This document shows positions 9,709 to 16,745 of a DNA stretch of 16,745 nt, one piece after another. The position numbers and the translations under genes are program-made. Below the pieces are notes generated by a model, which saw only the letters and a list, made by a program, of their open reading frames with translations, was not told the origin of the DNA and did no database searches. The stretch spans positions 136,933 through 153,677 of the forward strand of contig NW_019091455.1 in NCBI RefSeq assembly GCF_001949145.1, read 5' to 3'. This DNA comes from Acanthaster planci. Its lineage: Eukaryota > Echinodermata > Asteroidea > Valvatida > Acanthasteridae. How positions within the stretch are numbered: position 1 is the first letter of the stretch; each line of letters opens with the position of its first letter.

Positions 9709-9718
9709 GGGGATTCCC
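9709..9718. promoter_or_regulatory. kappa-B (NF-kB/Rel) consensus GGGGATTCCC
   Basis: Matches GGGRNNYYCC at every position, ~380 bp upstream of the LBP/BPI start codon. LBP/BPI genes are immune genes, and Rel-family control would fit. A single 10-mer can occur by chance. Confidence 0.5.
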
Positions 9719-9720
9719 GC

Positions 9721-9744
9721 GTCATAGGCCTAGTTACCTATGAC
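9721..9744. repeat. 8-bp perfect hairpin GTCATAGG / CCTATGAC
   Basis: Arms 9721-9728 and 9737-9744 are perfect reverse complements around an 8-nt loop. It overlaps one of the TAGGCCTA palindromes. Confidence 0.5.
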
Positions 9745-10667
9745 ACAGTTGTAATGATGCATTATTGCCTTGCCTTTTATATGTAGTGATTGGACTTGCA
9801 CATCATTACATGTTTCTTATACGTATTACCTAGGCTTATTGGTCTTGTTATTTGATTTGTTACATGTGTTCAATCAGGAGATTCTACAACTCAGTGGAAC
9901 AATAGTGTGCGTGTTGTGCATGATTTCAAAAGCTGTTAGCGTGTGTAGTGTGTGTTTGCGCTCGAATGACTACTGTGAAAAAGCGACCTTTGTTACTCCA
10001 AACGGGACCCAGTTCTGAGTCAATTTTCGAGTGTTGAGTCCATCCCAGTAAAAAATATATGGAACAATGGTTTCCTTTTCTTATGGGACTGTTTGTACTT
10101 GCAAGATGCAAACAAACCACTGTGTTCTAAACTCACGAGCACTGTTAATATTATTGAAAATATTGCTGTCTTTATCTCGTGGTTTCAACTTAATGACAAG
10201 TTCCCGTTTCACTTTGCCATGTCAATCATACAGACTATCCCAAGGACGCGCTTTTCTTTTAATGTTTTGAAAGAACACTAGAAGATCGAGTTTCAGTTTC
10301 GAACAGAAAGAGAATCACAACTGCCGTTTCTGGTGCTGCGCTAAGCATCATTCGTATGGCTATAGTATAGTTAGATAGCTAAATCGTCGTGTGGTTCTGT
10401 TTCCTCACCTGATCAGTGCCCTGTGGTTATTTTGCTTGGGCTTTCAGAGGTCAACTTCACTGAGTTGCTAAGCGCAGAACTGGGTCACAAACGACGTCAC
10501 AGAGCTGACTTTGCGCTCGGGATACCACTTTGCTGATTAGTTCCATCTCTTGTAATTGGACCCAGCTTCACGGCAGTTAACCAAACCTTTTTCGTTCGAA
10601 AGTTACAATGGTTCACTTGGTCCATGGAGGTAGAAATACATGTATGGTCCCATATTCAGAGAGGGTT

Positions 10668-10676
10668 TCAAGGTCA
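10668..10676 (+). promoter_or_regulatory. Extended nuclear-receptor half-site TCAAGGTCA
   Basis: Exact monomer site for ERR/SF-1/FTZ-F1-type receptors, ~220 bp upstream of the P450 TATA box. Further half-sites AGGTCA (10447) and GGGTCA (10481) lie upstream. P450 genes are often under nuclear-receptor control; use here is inferred. Confidence 0.4.
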
Positions 10677-10697
10677 TCATGATGTCATCTCAGCAAA

Positions 10698-10869
10698 CAA
10701 GGGTGGATTCAGAACCAAATTTTTAAGGGGGCCAAATTGGGGACTGTTTACACACTTTTGGAAGGAATAGGAATTAAATAAAGTCACAATTGCCCCTATC
10801 TCTGTTCCTCCTCCCTTTTTGGGGGGGGGTTCCTGGCCACCATTGCCCCCCTCCCTGATCTACCCCTTG
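10698..10869. mobile_element. 172-bp MITE, possibly hAT-like
   Basis: Left end CAAGGGTGGATTCAG and reverse-complemented right end CAAGGGGTAGATCAG form degenerate inverted repeats. Flanking octamers TCAGCAAA and TAAGCAAG match at 6 of 8 positions, as an aged 8-bp target duplication of a hAT element would. Interior has a G9-10 run and no coding frame. It ends 22 bp before a TATA box. Confidence 0.5.
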
Positions 10870-10891
10870 TAAGCAAGTTACTTCGCAGACG

Positions 10892-10899
10892 TATAAAGG
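10892..10899 (+). promoter_or_regulatory. Probable TATA box (TATAAAGG) of the P450 gene
   Basis: Best TATA match upstream of the P450 ATG, predicting a start near 10920. The 5' UTR would then be long enough to hold the apparent 5' UTR intron. Confidence 0.5.
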
Positions 10900-10980
10900 A
10901 TGGGCCTGTCGGGTTCCAGGATAGAGCCGGATAATACTTGAGTTACTCCGGCGAATGATGATTGCTCAATTAAAACTGAG

Positions 10981-11136
10981 GTGATTATCAGTAAAAGCAG
11001 AGATTTCAGCTTAGGTTTAGCATGTTAAACAGGCAAACAAAAACAACTTGTTTACAGTTGTTTTACTTAAATGTCAAGGTTGTTGAGAATACTGTCACCC
11101 GTAGATTACCTTCACTGTTGTTTGTATTGTTCCCAG
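10981..11136 (+). other. Possible 5' UTR intron of the P450 gene
   Basis: A T-rich tract ending TATTGTTCCCAG (AG at 11135-11136) is a convincing acceptor 16 bp before the ATG. The nearest upstream donor is ACTGAG/GTGATT at 10980/10981, which is only fair. If real, the ATG lies in the second exon. Confidence 0.4.
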
Positions 11137-11152
11137 ACTGTGAGCGTTGGCA

Positions 11153-11400
11153 ATGGAAGATACTCTTACTGGTGTGACAGCTAGTGGCTGGAGTCGATGG
11201 CCAGCGGGTGGGCGATCAGCTCTGATCGGGCTCTTCGTATTCCTCCTGACCGTGTTTCTGATGCTGAAGCTCCGCCGGCCCAGGAACCTGCCTCCCGGTC
11301 CCCGAGGTTGGCCCATCCTGGGCTACCTGCCGCAGATCTTGTGGAGGGTTGCCGTCCACAAGAAGGTCGCCCACGAGCTTCTGTCTGAGCTGTCAGGAAG
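11153..11400 (+). CDS. CYP2-like: CYP2-like exon 1: membrane anchor and proline hinge
   Basis: Residues 1-82 plus two bases. The start is the ATG at 11153 (G at +4); a TTG six bases earlier is not needed. Ends GAG-CTG-TCA-GGA-AG before donor GTGCGT. Reading on through the donor gives open sequence to 11437, but only splicing at 11400 restores the family motif R-Y-G-D at the junction. Confidence 0.94.
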
Positions 11401-14400
11401 GTGCGTTCGGTTCTCCGTAGGCGTTTTGCGTGAGTGATGCACGCTCCCCCAATTTTTTAAGGAAAGCAATCTTATAAAAGACCAATCGTGCCACAGACAA
11501 AGCAAATCTGTGGTCAACTAATTCGTTGTTACGGATTACTAATTTCTTATTAGGAATTACGAATTCATTTTGCTCAAAATCTGTCAGAGTAAGTTCCTTC
11601 CGCCCTCCCGGACCCGCCTCTGCTCTGGATAACTTTGTTTACAGTTGTCTTTCATAGTAACCATCGATCAGCATCTTTGAACAATACTGTGAAATTAAAA
11701 GAACTGTGAATCTCTAACTTAAGATATTTTAGCCCATTTGTGTTGGCAATATACTGGTTGAATTCAGTCAAACTGGTTGGTTTCCTCTTGCGTACTCTCT
11801 CCCTCAATTCCGTCCACAAATTCGCAATTGGATTGAAGTCCGTACCTGAATAGCAAACCCGGCCACTTGGATACAGCTAAGTGGGTACTACCTGACCTAT
11901 TCAGGCCCGTAGGTTGGGGGGGGGGTCGAGGGGTTTGAACGAACCCCCCCCCCCCGCTGGCTTCTGAGTTCCGCTTGATGGTGGTCTTTTTTGTGTGTTT
12001 ACTGAATATTCTAAATATATGGTAGTATTCGGCATACGGGCCACGGCTTATGCGTTGATTCTCAAGTTCAAGGTGACCATGATTCTGCATATTAAGGAGT
12101 CAATCTCCAATCATAATGTACCGTCAGGAAGTTCCGGCAAATATCCACATTTCAGGGGTTTTTAATCAATGTATTTTAAAAGTTATTCAATATTGAAAAC
12201 TACAGTGTACAAGTCTTACATGCAACCTTTGGTTCGCAACAGTCATGCAACTTTTCAATGCTGTTTTCCAAAGCACATTGTGATGATAGGCCTTTGTATA
12301 AAAATATGTGTTCACAGTGACAAAAGCTCCACTTTGGGGTTTGACGAACCCCCCCCCCCCCGTCTCTGGTCAGGCAACGGGCCTGCTATTACATACCCAG
12401 TTTAATGAACAGGCAGCGTTGAACCATAATAACTGTGAAAACCATGTCAGAACGTTATCATGCACTAAGTCATCTTAATGTGTGTAAAACTTTTGACGAC
12501 TATTCTTGTCACATCATGAGTGAAATTGTGAATGAAATTATCTTGAGTGAAAAAAAACAGAAACCTTTGATAGAAACCAAAAAAGGTTGGAATTGAAAAA
12601 AAAGAGGCTATTTAGAGAAAAGAAATGTAAATTGAAGGCAACTGTATTTTGCACAAGTGTGTGTTAACTTTAGGGCATGACTGTGGATCTGGCCTTGTCG
12701 TGCTGTCTCCTTTATGCAGAGAGGGGATGCCGGGATAAAAGAGTTTTTATCTTTTCGCCTCGGAGTCTAAAAACGGTGTATTGCATTGTTATAGGTACGG
12801 GGATATACTGAGTTTCTACATGGCCGGGAAGTTAATTGTGGTGATCGGCAAGTGCACCACCATGCGGGAAGCATTCGGGCAACACCAACTAAGCAACAGG
12901 CCGGAGTTCCACGTCGCCAGCGACAGGTTCCCCGGAAGAGGTGGGGGGAAACCACATGATGCATCATGCCATTAAACATTAAATGTTCACTTGAGATATG
13001 TTGTGTGTTCACGTCATTATCGTTAAAACACTCACCAATATTTCGTAATGTCACCACCATTACACATCGCACCAGGAATAACTTTGGTTAAAAATAAATT
13101 TTAAAAAAGCTTCTATATCCAGCGGGGAGGGGGGGGTTGTCGAACTAGTCATCAGACAAAATCTCATCCTTTAGAGTCAAGGACCCCATTTTAAGTGTGT
13201 GTTTCATTTATAGGCGTTTTCGCTGCCTCTGGCCAATTGTGGGTGGAGCTGCGGAGGTTCTCCTTGACTGCCTTGAGAGGACTGGGCGTGGGGAAGGCCA
13301 ACTTTGAAGAGAACATATCTACGGAGGCAAAACACCTCACCGATTGGCTGATGGAGGACAAGGGGGCTCCAATTGACCCCGCACATCCGCTGAATAACGC
13401 ACTGTCCAACGTCGTCTGCACCGTGGTCTTCGGCAAGAGATTCGAGTACAGCGATGCCACGTTCAGGAAGCTCCTGAAGTACACTGCAAATGTCACGCAC
13501 GACGCGGGGCCAGGATTTCTCGTGGAGGCCATGCCCGCCGTACTCACCAAGCTCCAGCCTTTTGCCTTCATAAGGTTCTATGTCCAGGCCATCAACAACT
13601 TCTACCGCCACATTGACCTCTTGATCAAGAAGCACCAAGAGGCATACGATCCAGAGCAGCCCAGGGACTTCATCGACGAGTTTCTCAAAGCGTGTGAGGC
13701 GAAAGAGAAGCAAGGGTTAACGGCGGTGGGGCTCCGGCCTGTCAACCTACTCCGCTCGGTGGGGGACCTGTTCATTGGCGGCACCGAGACCTCAGCTACT
13801 ACCTTGCGATGGGGTTTGCTTTACATGATGGGCTACCCCGAGATACAGTCTCGCATCCAGCAGGAGTTGGATGCAGTGACCGGCCGCAATCGACTGCCGG
13901 CCCTGTCAGACAAGGCCGATCTGCCCTACACCGAGGCGACTATCTGCGAGATTCAGCGCATAAGCACCATCCTACCGCTGTCGGCGCCCCATTACTGCGC
14001 AGAGAAAACCACAGTCCATGGGTAACGTATAGACCAATCTCAGTAGACGTACACCCGTACAAAATGCGAATGACGGGGATGTTGTGGTAGATGATGCACA
14101 AAAATAACCGACCACTGACCGTTTCTCCCTAATATCAACTTCTGCCACTGGTTGAGTTGACTATACCGTGCTCAGTGTCGCACTAAGGGGCTTAATGTGA
14201 CTAAGGAGATTTGAAGGAAAGACGGCAAAGCCTTGTAAAGAAACACTACTAACGCAACATAGTCAACAATCCCAAGGAAAACAGGCATATCTACTAAGAA
14301 TCAGGGGCTAATTTCACAGAGCTGCTTACGCACAAACTTTGTTTAAGCGCGAGAAAATCTTGCTTGATAAATCATGTAACCGGCCAAAACTCCATAAGAT

Positions 14401-16201
14401 GTATAATGTTTTGGAATGGCATTTAACTGTCTTTGGGTTGGCATGACAATCACATAGAGTTTGAGCTGATAACGTTTTTTAAGCAAGGTTTTCATGCTTA
14501 CGCAAATTTTGTGCTTAAGCAGCTCTATGAAATTGGTATCAACGATTATGAGGCAGTAAACTTCAATCAGATATCGACGCTGTTAAGCGGAAGAAATTGA
14601 TTTCAAAATTAAATCAAATCTTAACTGTCGCAATTAAATGGAAGCTTCAGAACTACATGTACATTTTTGAGCGGTCAGAATTATCATTATTATTAAATAT
14701 TTATTGGGGGGCAAAAGGTTGATAATTTGTTGTGTTACATTCTTTTCTATGGGTTGGAGCGACATTTGGTGCTGTTTACAGGCTTTTGAAAGAGAATGAA
14801 AAAGAGGAGGGAATAAATCAAAAAATTGGCATTTTTGCACAATTTGAAATATGGGGGGGGTCTCCGAGCTTAGTGATGATATTGACTATTCTCTTCAGGT
14901 ATGACATTCCCAAAGGTTCGTATGTCATGGCCAATCTCTGGCATAGCCATTTCGACCCGTCTGTCTGGGACAACCCGAGGGAGTTCCGCCCTGAGCGATT
15001 TCTCGACGCTGACGGCAAGGTCCATCTCCGTGAGGAATTCATCCCGTTCGGAAATGGTCAGTGCACACCCGAAGCAAGTGGAGCTTACTACTATAAAGAA
15101 AAGGCTGCACTTTTAACATCGCATTAGTCCGTAGACGTTAAAGCATGCACAAACTGGCCGTGGGATTTTGATTATACATGTACTTCTAACCAAAATGGAC
15201 TTCAAGTGTGCACTGTAAATTAAAAGCCCGTCATCTGACCCAGTAATCGGGTTCGTACACAATCAACTGACTGCGGCAAAGTATGACAAACATGCCTATG
15301 AGAAGTGGCCGCAACCGCAAGGCACGGTACGTTTTCCATCCGCAGCGATAACTTTCAGACGCACCTTTCCTGTTCGTAGGCAGTTTTCCAATCCCTCGGA
15401 TTCGTCGGTACTGTGACTCATTCAGACCTCTGGGCCCTGATGTGAGACCCACCTGGCTCTGTAGCTACTAAAACACCAGACTGTCTTTTAGACAGTGCTG
15501 TGTGGTCCTACGGACTGGGGCTTATCTGGATTTTTACGCCTAAACAGTTAACGTTTGAAACTACCTTAGACCTATAGATGAATATTTCCAAATAGGTCAC
15601 TTGGGAGACATTTTGTGGTAAATTTTTCAACATTAGTGAGACATCGGTCATTAGTGAGACACTTCAATGTCTCCCTAACGCTCCAACTACCAAAAGGAGG
15701 AAAATTTTTAATGCCCACATTTTGAGAGATGATAGATTAGGGTCTGAAAGGAAAACATGCAAAGTTTGGTTAAGATAAGATTAGGGAATATTGAATTATG
15801 GGACGGTAAAGTGTGAAAAATTTTGTGCACGTTCATATGGGAATGTCTCCCCAGCGGCCCATTTTCGGTAATCATAAAAATCTAACTGTTATAAGAAGCC
15901 GGGATATGGACAATGACACTTCCTCGATGTCGTCTTAAGGTCACGCGGTCCGTCCATTTTTGAGACGCAGCCTACAATTTTTAGCGCCCATTTCTAACCT
16001 TTGGTTGTTTCTTCCGCAGGCCGCCGGGTGTGTCTAGGCGAGAACCTCGCTAAAATGGAGCTCTTCATCTTCTTCACTCACCTTCTGCATCACTTTACCT
16101 TCAAGAAGCCAGCAGATTCTCCTCAGGTGTCATTCAAGGGCAATCTTGGAATCACCTGGGCACCTGTACCCTACACCCTGTGCGCTGTCCCGCGGGAATA
16201 A
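11153..16201 (+). CDS. CYP2-like: CYP2-clan microsomal cytochrome P450, complete, 5 coding exons, 513 aa
   Basis: Join 11153..11400, 12795..12940, 13214..14021, 14899..15056, 16020..16201; 1542 nt, all GT-AG with agreeing phases. A heme monooxygenase that inserts one oxygen atom from O2 into a lipophilic substrate, using electrons from P450 reductase, on the ER membrane. Seen: hydrophobic anchor (residues ~24-38), basic stop KLRRPR, proline hinge PPGPRG (47-52), C-helix W141xxxR145, I-helix GGTETS (320-325, Thr324 for oxygen activation), ExxR as E377-IQ-R380, PERF (432-435), and the heme loop FGNGRRVCLG (451-460) with Cys458 as iron ligand. 513 residues is normal. No key residue is missing. 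Five exons, with one of 808 nt, recall CYP2U1/CYP2R1 rather than the nine-exon vertebrate CYP2 genes. Substrate and subfamily cannot be assigned from sequence. Confidence 0.96.
11897..11901. repeat. Target-site duplication CTATT, left copy
   Basis: Identical to 12386-12390; together they bracket the 484-bp element exactly. Confidence 0.75.
11902..12385. mobile_element. 484-bp non-autonomous DNA transposon with CTATT target duplication
   Basis: Starts CAGGCCCGT and ends ACGGGCCTG, perfect 9-bp inverted ends, and is flanked on both sides by the identical pentamer CTATT (11897-11901, 12386-12390). Just inside both ends lies a long G/C run next to a TTTGAMCGAACCCC-like motif, so the subterminal regions are related too. 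No coding frame of note. The ends beginning CAG suggest a hAT-type relative, but the 5-bp duplication leaves the superfamily open. Confidence 0.8.
12386..12390. repeat. Target-site duplication CTATT, right copy
   Basis: Immediately follows the right end ACGGGCCTG of the element. Confidence 0.75.
12795..12940 (+). CDS. CYP2-like: CYP2-like exon 2
   Basis: 146 nt, acceptor TTGTTATAG, donor GTGGGG, phase 2 in and phase 1 out. Reads YGDILSFYMAGKLIVVIGKC then TTMREAFGQHQLSNRPEFHV and ASDRFPGR. This is the YGxxxSxxxG beta-1 region and B/B' helices of CYP2 proteins, where NRP replaces the usual SxRP. Confidence 0.94.
13214..14021 (+). CDS. CYP2-like: CYP2-like exon 3: C helix to ExxR
   Basis: 808 nt, acceptor TTTATAG, donor GTAACG, phase 1 in and phase 2 out. 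Holds WVELRRFSLTALRGLGVGK (C helix), NNALSNVVCTVVFGKRFEY, GGTETSATTLRWG (I helix), LPYTEATICEIQRIS (K helix ExxR) and LPLSAPH. The exon is G+C-richer than its flanks. Confidence 0.97.
14022..14898 (+). other. CYP2-like intron 3
   Basis: 877-bp intron containing the 234-bp inverted-repeat element at 14304-14537. A G run lies at about 14853-14860 near the acceptor. Nothing else supportable. Confidence 0.8.
14304..14537. mobile_element. 234-bp MITE with ~55-bp inverted ends
   Basis: Left end (to about 14365) and right end (from 14481) are inverted repeats: AATTTCACAGAGCTGCTTA on the left pairs with TAAGCAGCTCTATGAAATT on the right, and both inner ends carry CTTGCTT/AAGCAAG. Both flanks are ATCA (14300-14303, 14538-14541), a possible 4-bp target duplication. 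From memory, such AATTTCATAGAGCTGCTTAA repeats are frequent in echinoderm genomes. Confidence 0.75.
14899..15056 (+). CDS. CYP2-like: CYP2-like exon 4: PERF region
   Basis: 158 nt, acceptor ATTCTCTTCAG, donor GTCAGT, phase 2 in and phase 1 out. Reads YDIPKGSYVMANLWHSHFDP then SVWDNPREFRPERFLD and EEFIPFGN. The donor cuts inside the heme-binding loop, splitting the Gly454 codon. Confidence 0.95.
15057..16019 (+). other. CYP2-like intron 4
   Basis: 963-bp intron separating the two halves of the heme loop. It includes a possible mobile element at 15600-15854; the first ~540 bases show nothing supportable. Confidence 0.8.
15600..15854. mobile_element. Possible inverted-end element
   Basis: Left end CTTGGGAGACATT and reverse-complemented right end CTGGGGAGACATT match at 11 of 13 positions. 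The motif GAGACA/TGTCTC also recurs inside, including a direct repeat CATTAGTGAGACA at 15631 and 15649 (18-bp period). No target duplication found. Confidence 0.35.
16020..16201 (+). CDS. CYP2-like: CYP2-like exon 5: heme cysteine, L helix, stop
   Basis: 182 nt, acceptor TGTTTCTTCCGCAG. Reads RRVCLGENLAKMELFIFFTH and ends PYTLCAVPRE-stop. Supplies the heme ligand Cys458 and the L helix. The TAA stop lies inside an AATAAA hexamer. Confidence 0.95.
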
Positions 16202-16202
16202 A
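16197..16202 (+). terminator. AATAAA overlapping the P450 stop codon
   Basis: The hexamer includes the TAA stop. An ATTAAA follows at 16221, with a T-rich stretch after it. Use would give an almost absent 3' UTR. Confidence 0.35.
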
Positions 16203-16608
16203 AAAGGCAAATTAGTCTTTATTAAAGTCGCTGTTTCTTTTTCTGCATGCATTTACCGTTAGTCTCAGTCTCGTCCAGTTTCAAAACAAGTTTCTTAGTT
16301 TTGTTGAACCATTGTAGCAACTGTATTCGAAGGGAACTGATGTTGCAACATCGAAATCTTACTTATACAGAACCCAAGACGAATTCCAGTTTTGTCTTTT
16401 CGAGACTTCAACTGAAAAGCTGCACCGTTGCTAAGTTTATTTGGCAGCATATATATTTTTATTTGAAAGGTTGAGCTTTAATATGAATTTTAAGGGCTGA
16501 TGATGAGACAGAATGGGTTATGATTATGTTTAAAATTGTAGCATGTCTGTATGTTTGAAAAGAAGGGGACTCAAATTCATCGCTTTTATTTTATTTTGAT
16601 ATCGTAAC

Positions 16609-16614
16609 AATAAA
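16609..16614 (+). terminator. Distal poly(A) signal AATAAA
   Basis: Canonical hexamer ~410 bp after the stop in A+T-rich sequence, followed by a GGGTTTATTT stretch. A conventional end for the P450 mRNA. The sequence 16202-16608 would be 3' UTR; no other feature is visible in it. Confidence 0.5.
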
Positions 16615-16663
16615 CAAACATTACAAACGAGGGTTTATTTAGGCCACAAACAAATGATATTGT

Positions 16664-16745
16664 GGCGCCGCGCCCCTCCGACGAAGGCGAGGGCGCCCTC
16701 CTCCTCGAGGCGCGGTGCGTCGGACGGCACGCCGGAGAGTCCCTG
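16664..16745. other. Abrupt G+C-rich terminal segment
   Basis: 65 of 82 bases are G or C, directly after A+T-rich flank. Contains GGCGCC-type inverted repeats. It is open in several frames but too short to call coding. It could be the edge of a CpG-rich exon, an rDNA-like fragment or a misjoin; I cannot identify it. Confidence 0.5.

Larger units (their letters stand above)
9331..11152. other. Intergenic region between the two divergent start codons
   Basis: 1822 bp. The left part (9331-9800) should hold the LBP/BPI promoter and 5' UTR. The right part (10440-11152) holds the P450 regulatory region, a MITE, a TATA box and a likely 5' UTR intron. Bases ~9800-10440 show no feature I can support. 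Confidence 0.7.
11401..12794 (+). other. CYP2-like intron 1
   Basis: 1394-bp intron that carries the 484-bp transposon at 11902-12385. The remainder is A+T-rich with nothing else supportable. Confidence 0.8.

Noticed and set aside
9774-9781. Minus-strand TATAAAAG as the LBP/BPI TATA box
   Set aside because: It is 440 bp from the ATG and upstream of the kappa-B and CCAAT motifs, which would then be transcribed. Possible with a long or spliced leader, but unsupported.
10819-10827. G homopolymer runs (also near 343, 11926, 12350, 13126) as G-quadruplex regulators
   Set aside because: Single runs rather than four spaced tracts; they mostly fall within transposon ends, which explains them better.
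11401-11437. P450 exon 1 extended through the open frame to a GTGAGT donor at 11430
   Set aside because: Splicing there gives a phase that does not join exon 2 in frame and inserts residues absent from CYP2 proteins; the donor at 11401 restores R-Y-G-D.
13191-13713. Long minus-strand open frames of 126 and 169 codons
   Set aside because: They lie wholly opposite or across P450 exon 3 and are shadows of its G+C-rich coding sequence; no family resemblance.
16664-16745. Terminal G+C-rich segment as a coding exon
   Set aside because: Open in more than one frame simply because of composition; no splice site or family motif to support it.

Overview
The window looks like nuclear DNA from an invertebrate animal, most likely a deuterostome and plausibly an echinoderm. 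Both genes are split by GT-AG introns, and spacers and introns are A+T-rich and full of short inverted-repeat transposons. The palindrome TAGGCCTA is strongly over-represented, and one intronic repeat resembles a family I associate with echinoderm genomes. The taxon is an inference; the eukaryotic gene structure is seen directly.

There are two protein-coding genes, arranged head to head. On the minus strand (window bases 9330 down to 705, continuing off the left edge) is a secreted lipid-binding immune protein of the LBP/BPI family (lipopolysaccharide-binding / bactericidal permeability-increasing protein). Ten coding exons can be placed with consistent phases. They give the signal peptide and the first 333 residues; the C-terminal barrel lies outside the window. 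On the plus strand (11153 to 16201) is a complete five-exon cytochrome P450 of the CYP2 clan, 513 residues after splicing, with membrane anchor, proline hinge, I-helix, ExxR, PERF and heme-cysteine motifs all intact.

The ~1.8 kb between the two start codons holds a perfect kappa-B consensus and a CCAAT palindrome on the BPI side. On the P450 side it holds a nuclear-receptor half-site, a MITE, a TATA box and a likely 5' UTR intron. Nothing in the sequence shows that the two genes act together; one suits microbial recognition, the other oxidation of lipophilic substrates.

The most unusual structure is in BPI intron 4. Near-perfect 27-bp inverted repeats enclose about ten units of a 21-bp repeat, each built on an 18-bp self-complementary core, and the element ends 21 bp from a 5' splice site. 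Other mobile elements include a 484-bp element with a 5-bp target duplication (P450 intron 1), a 234-bp element (P450 intron 3), a 172-bp element abutting the P450 TATA box, and a 170-bp foldback (BPI intron 4). The last ~82 bases are abruptly ~79% G+C and do not resemble the rest. No rRNA, tRNA, CRISPR array or bacterial feature was found.
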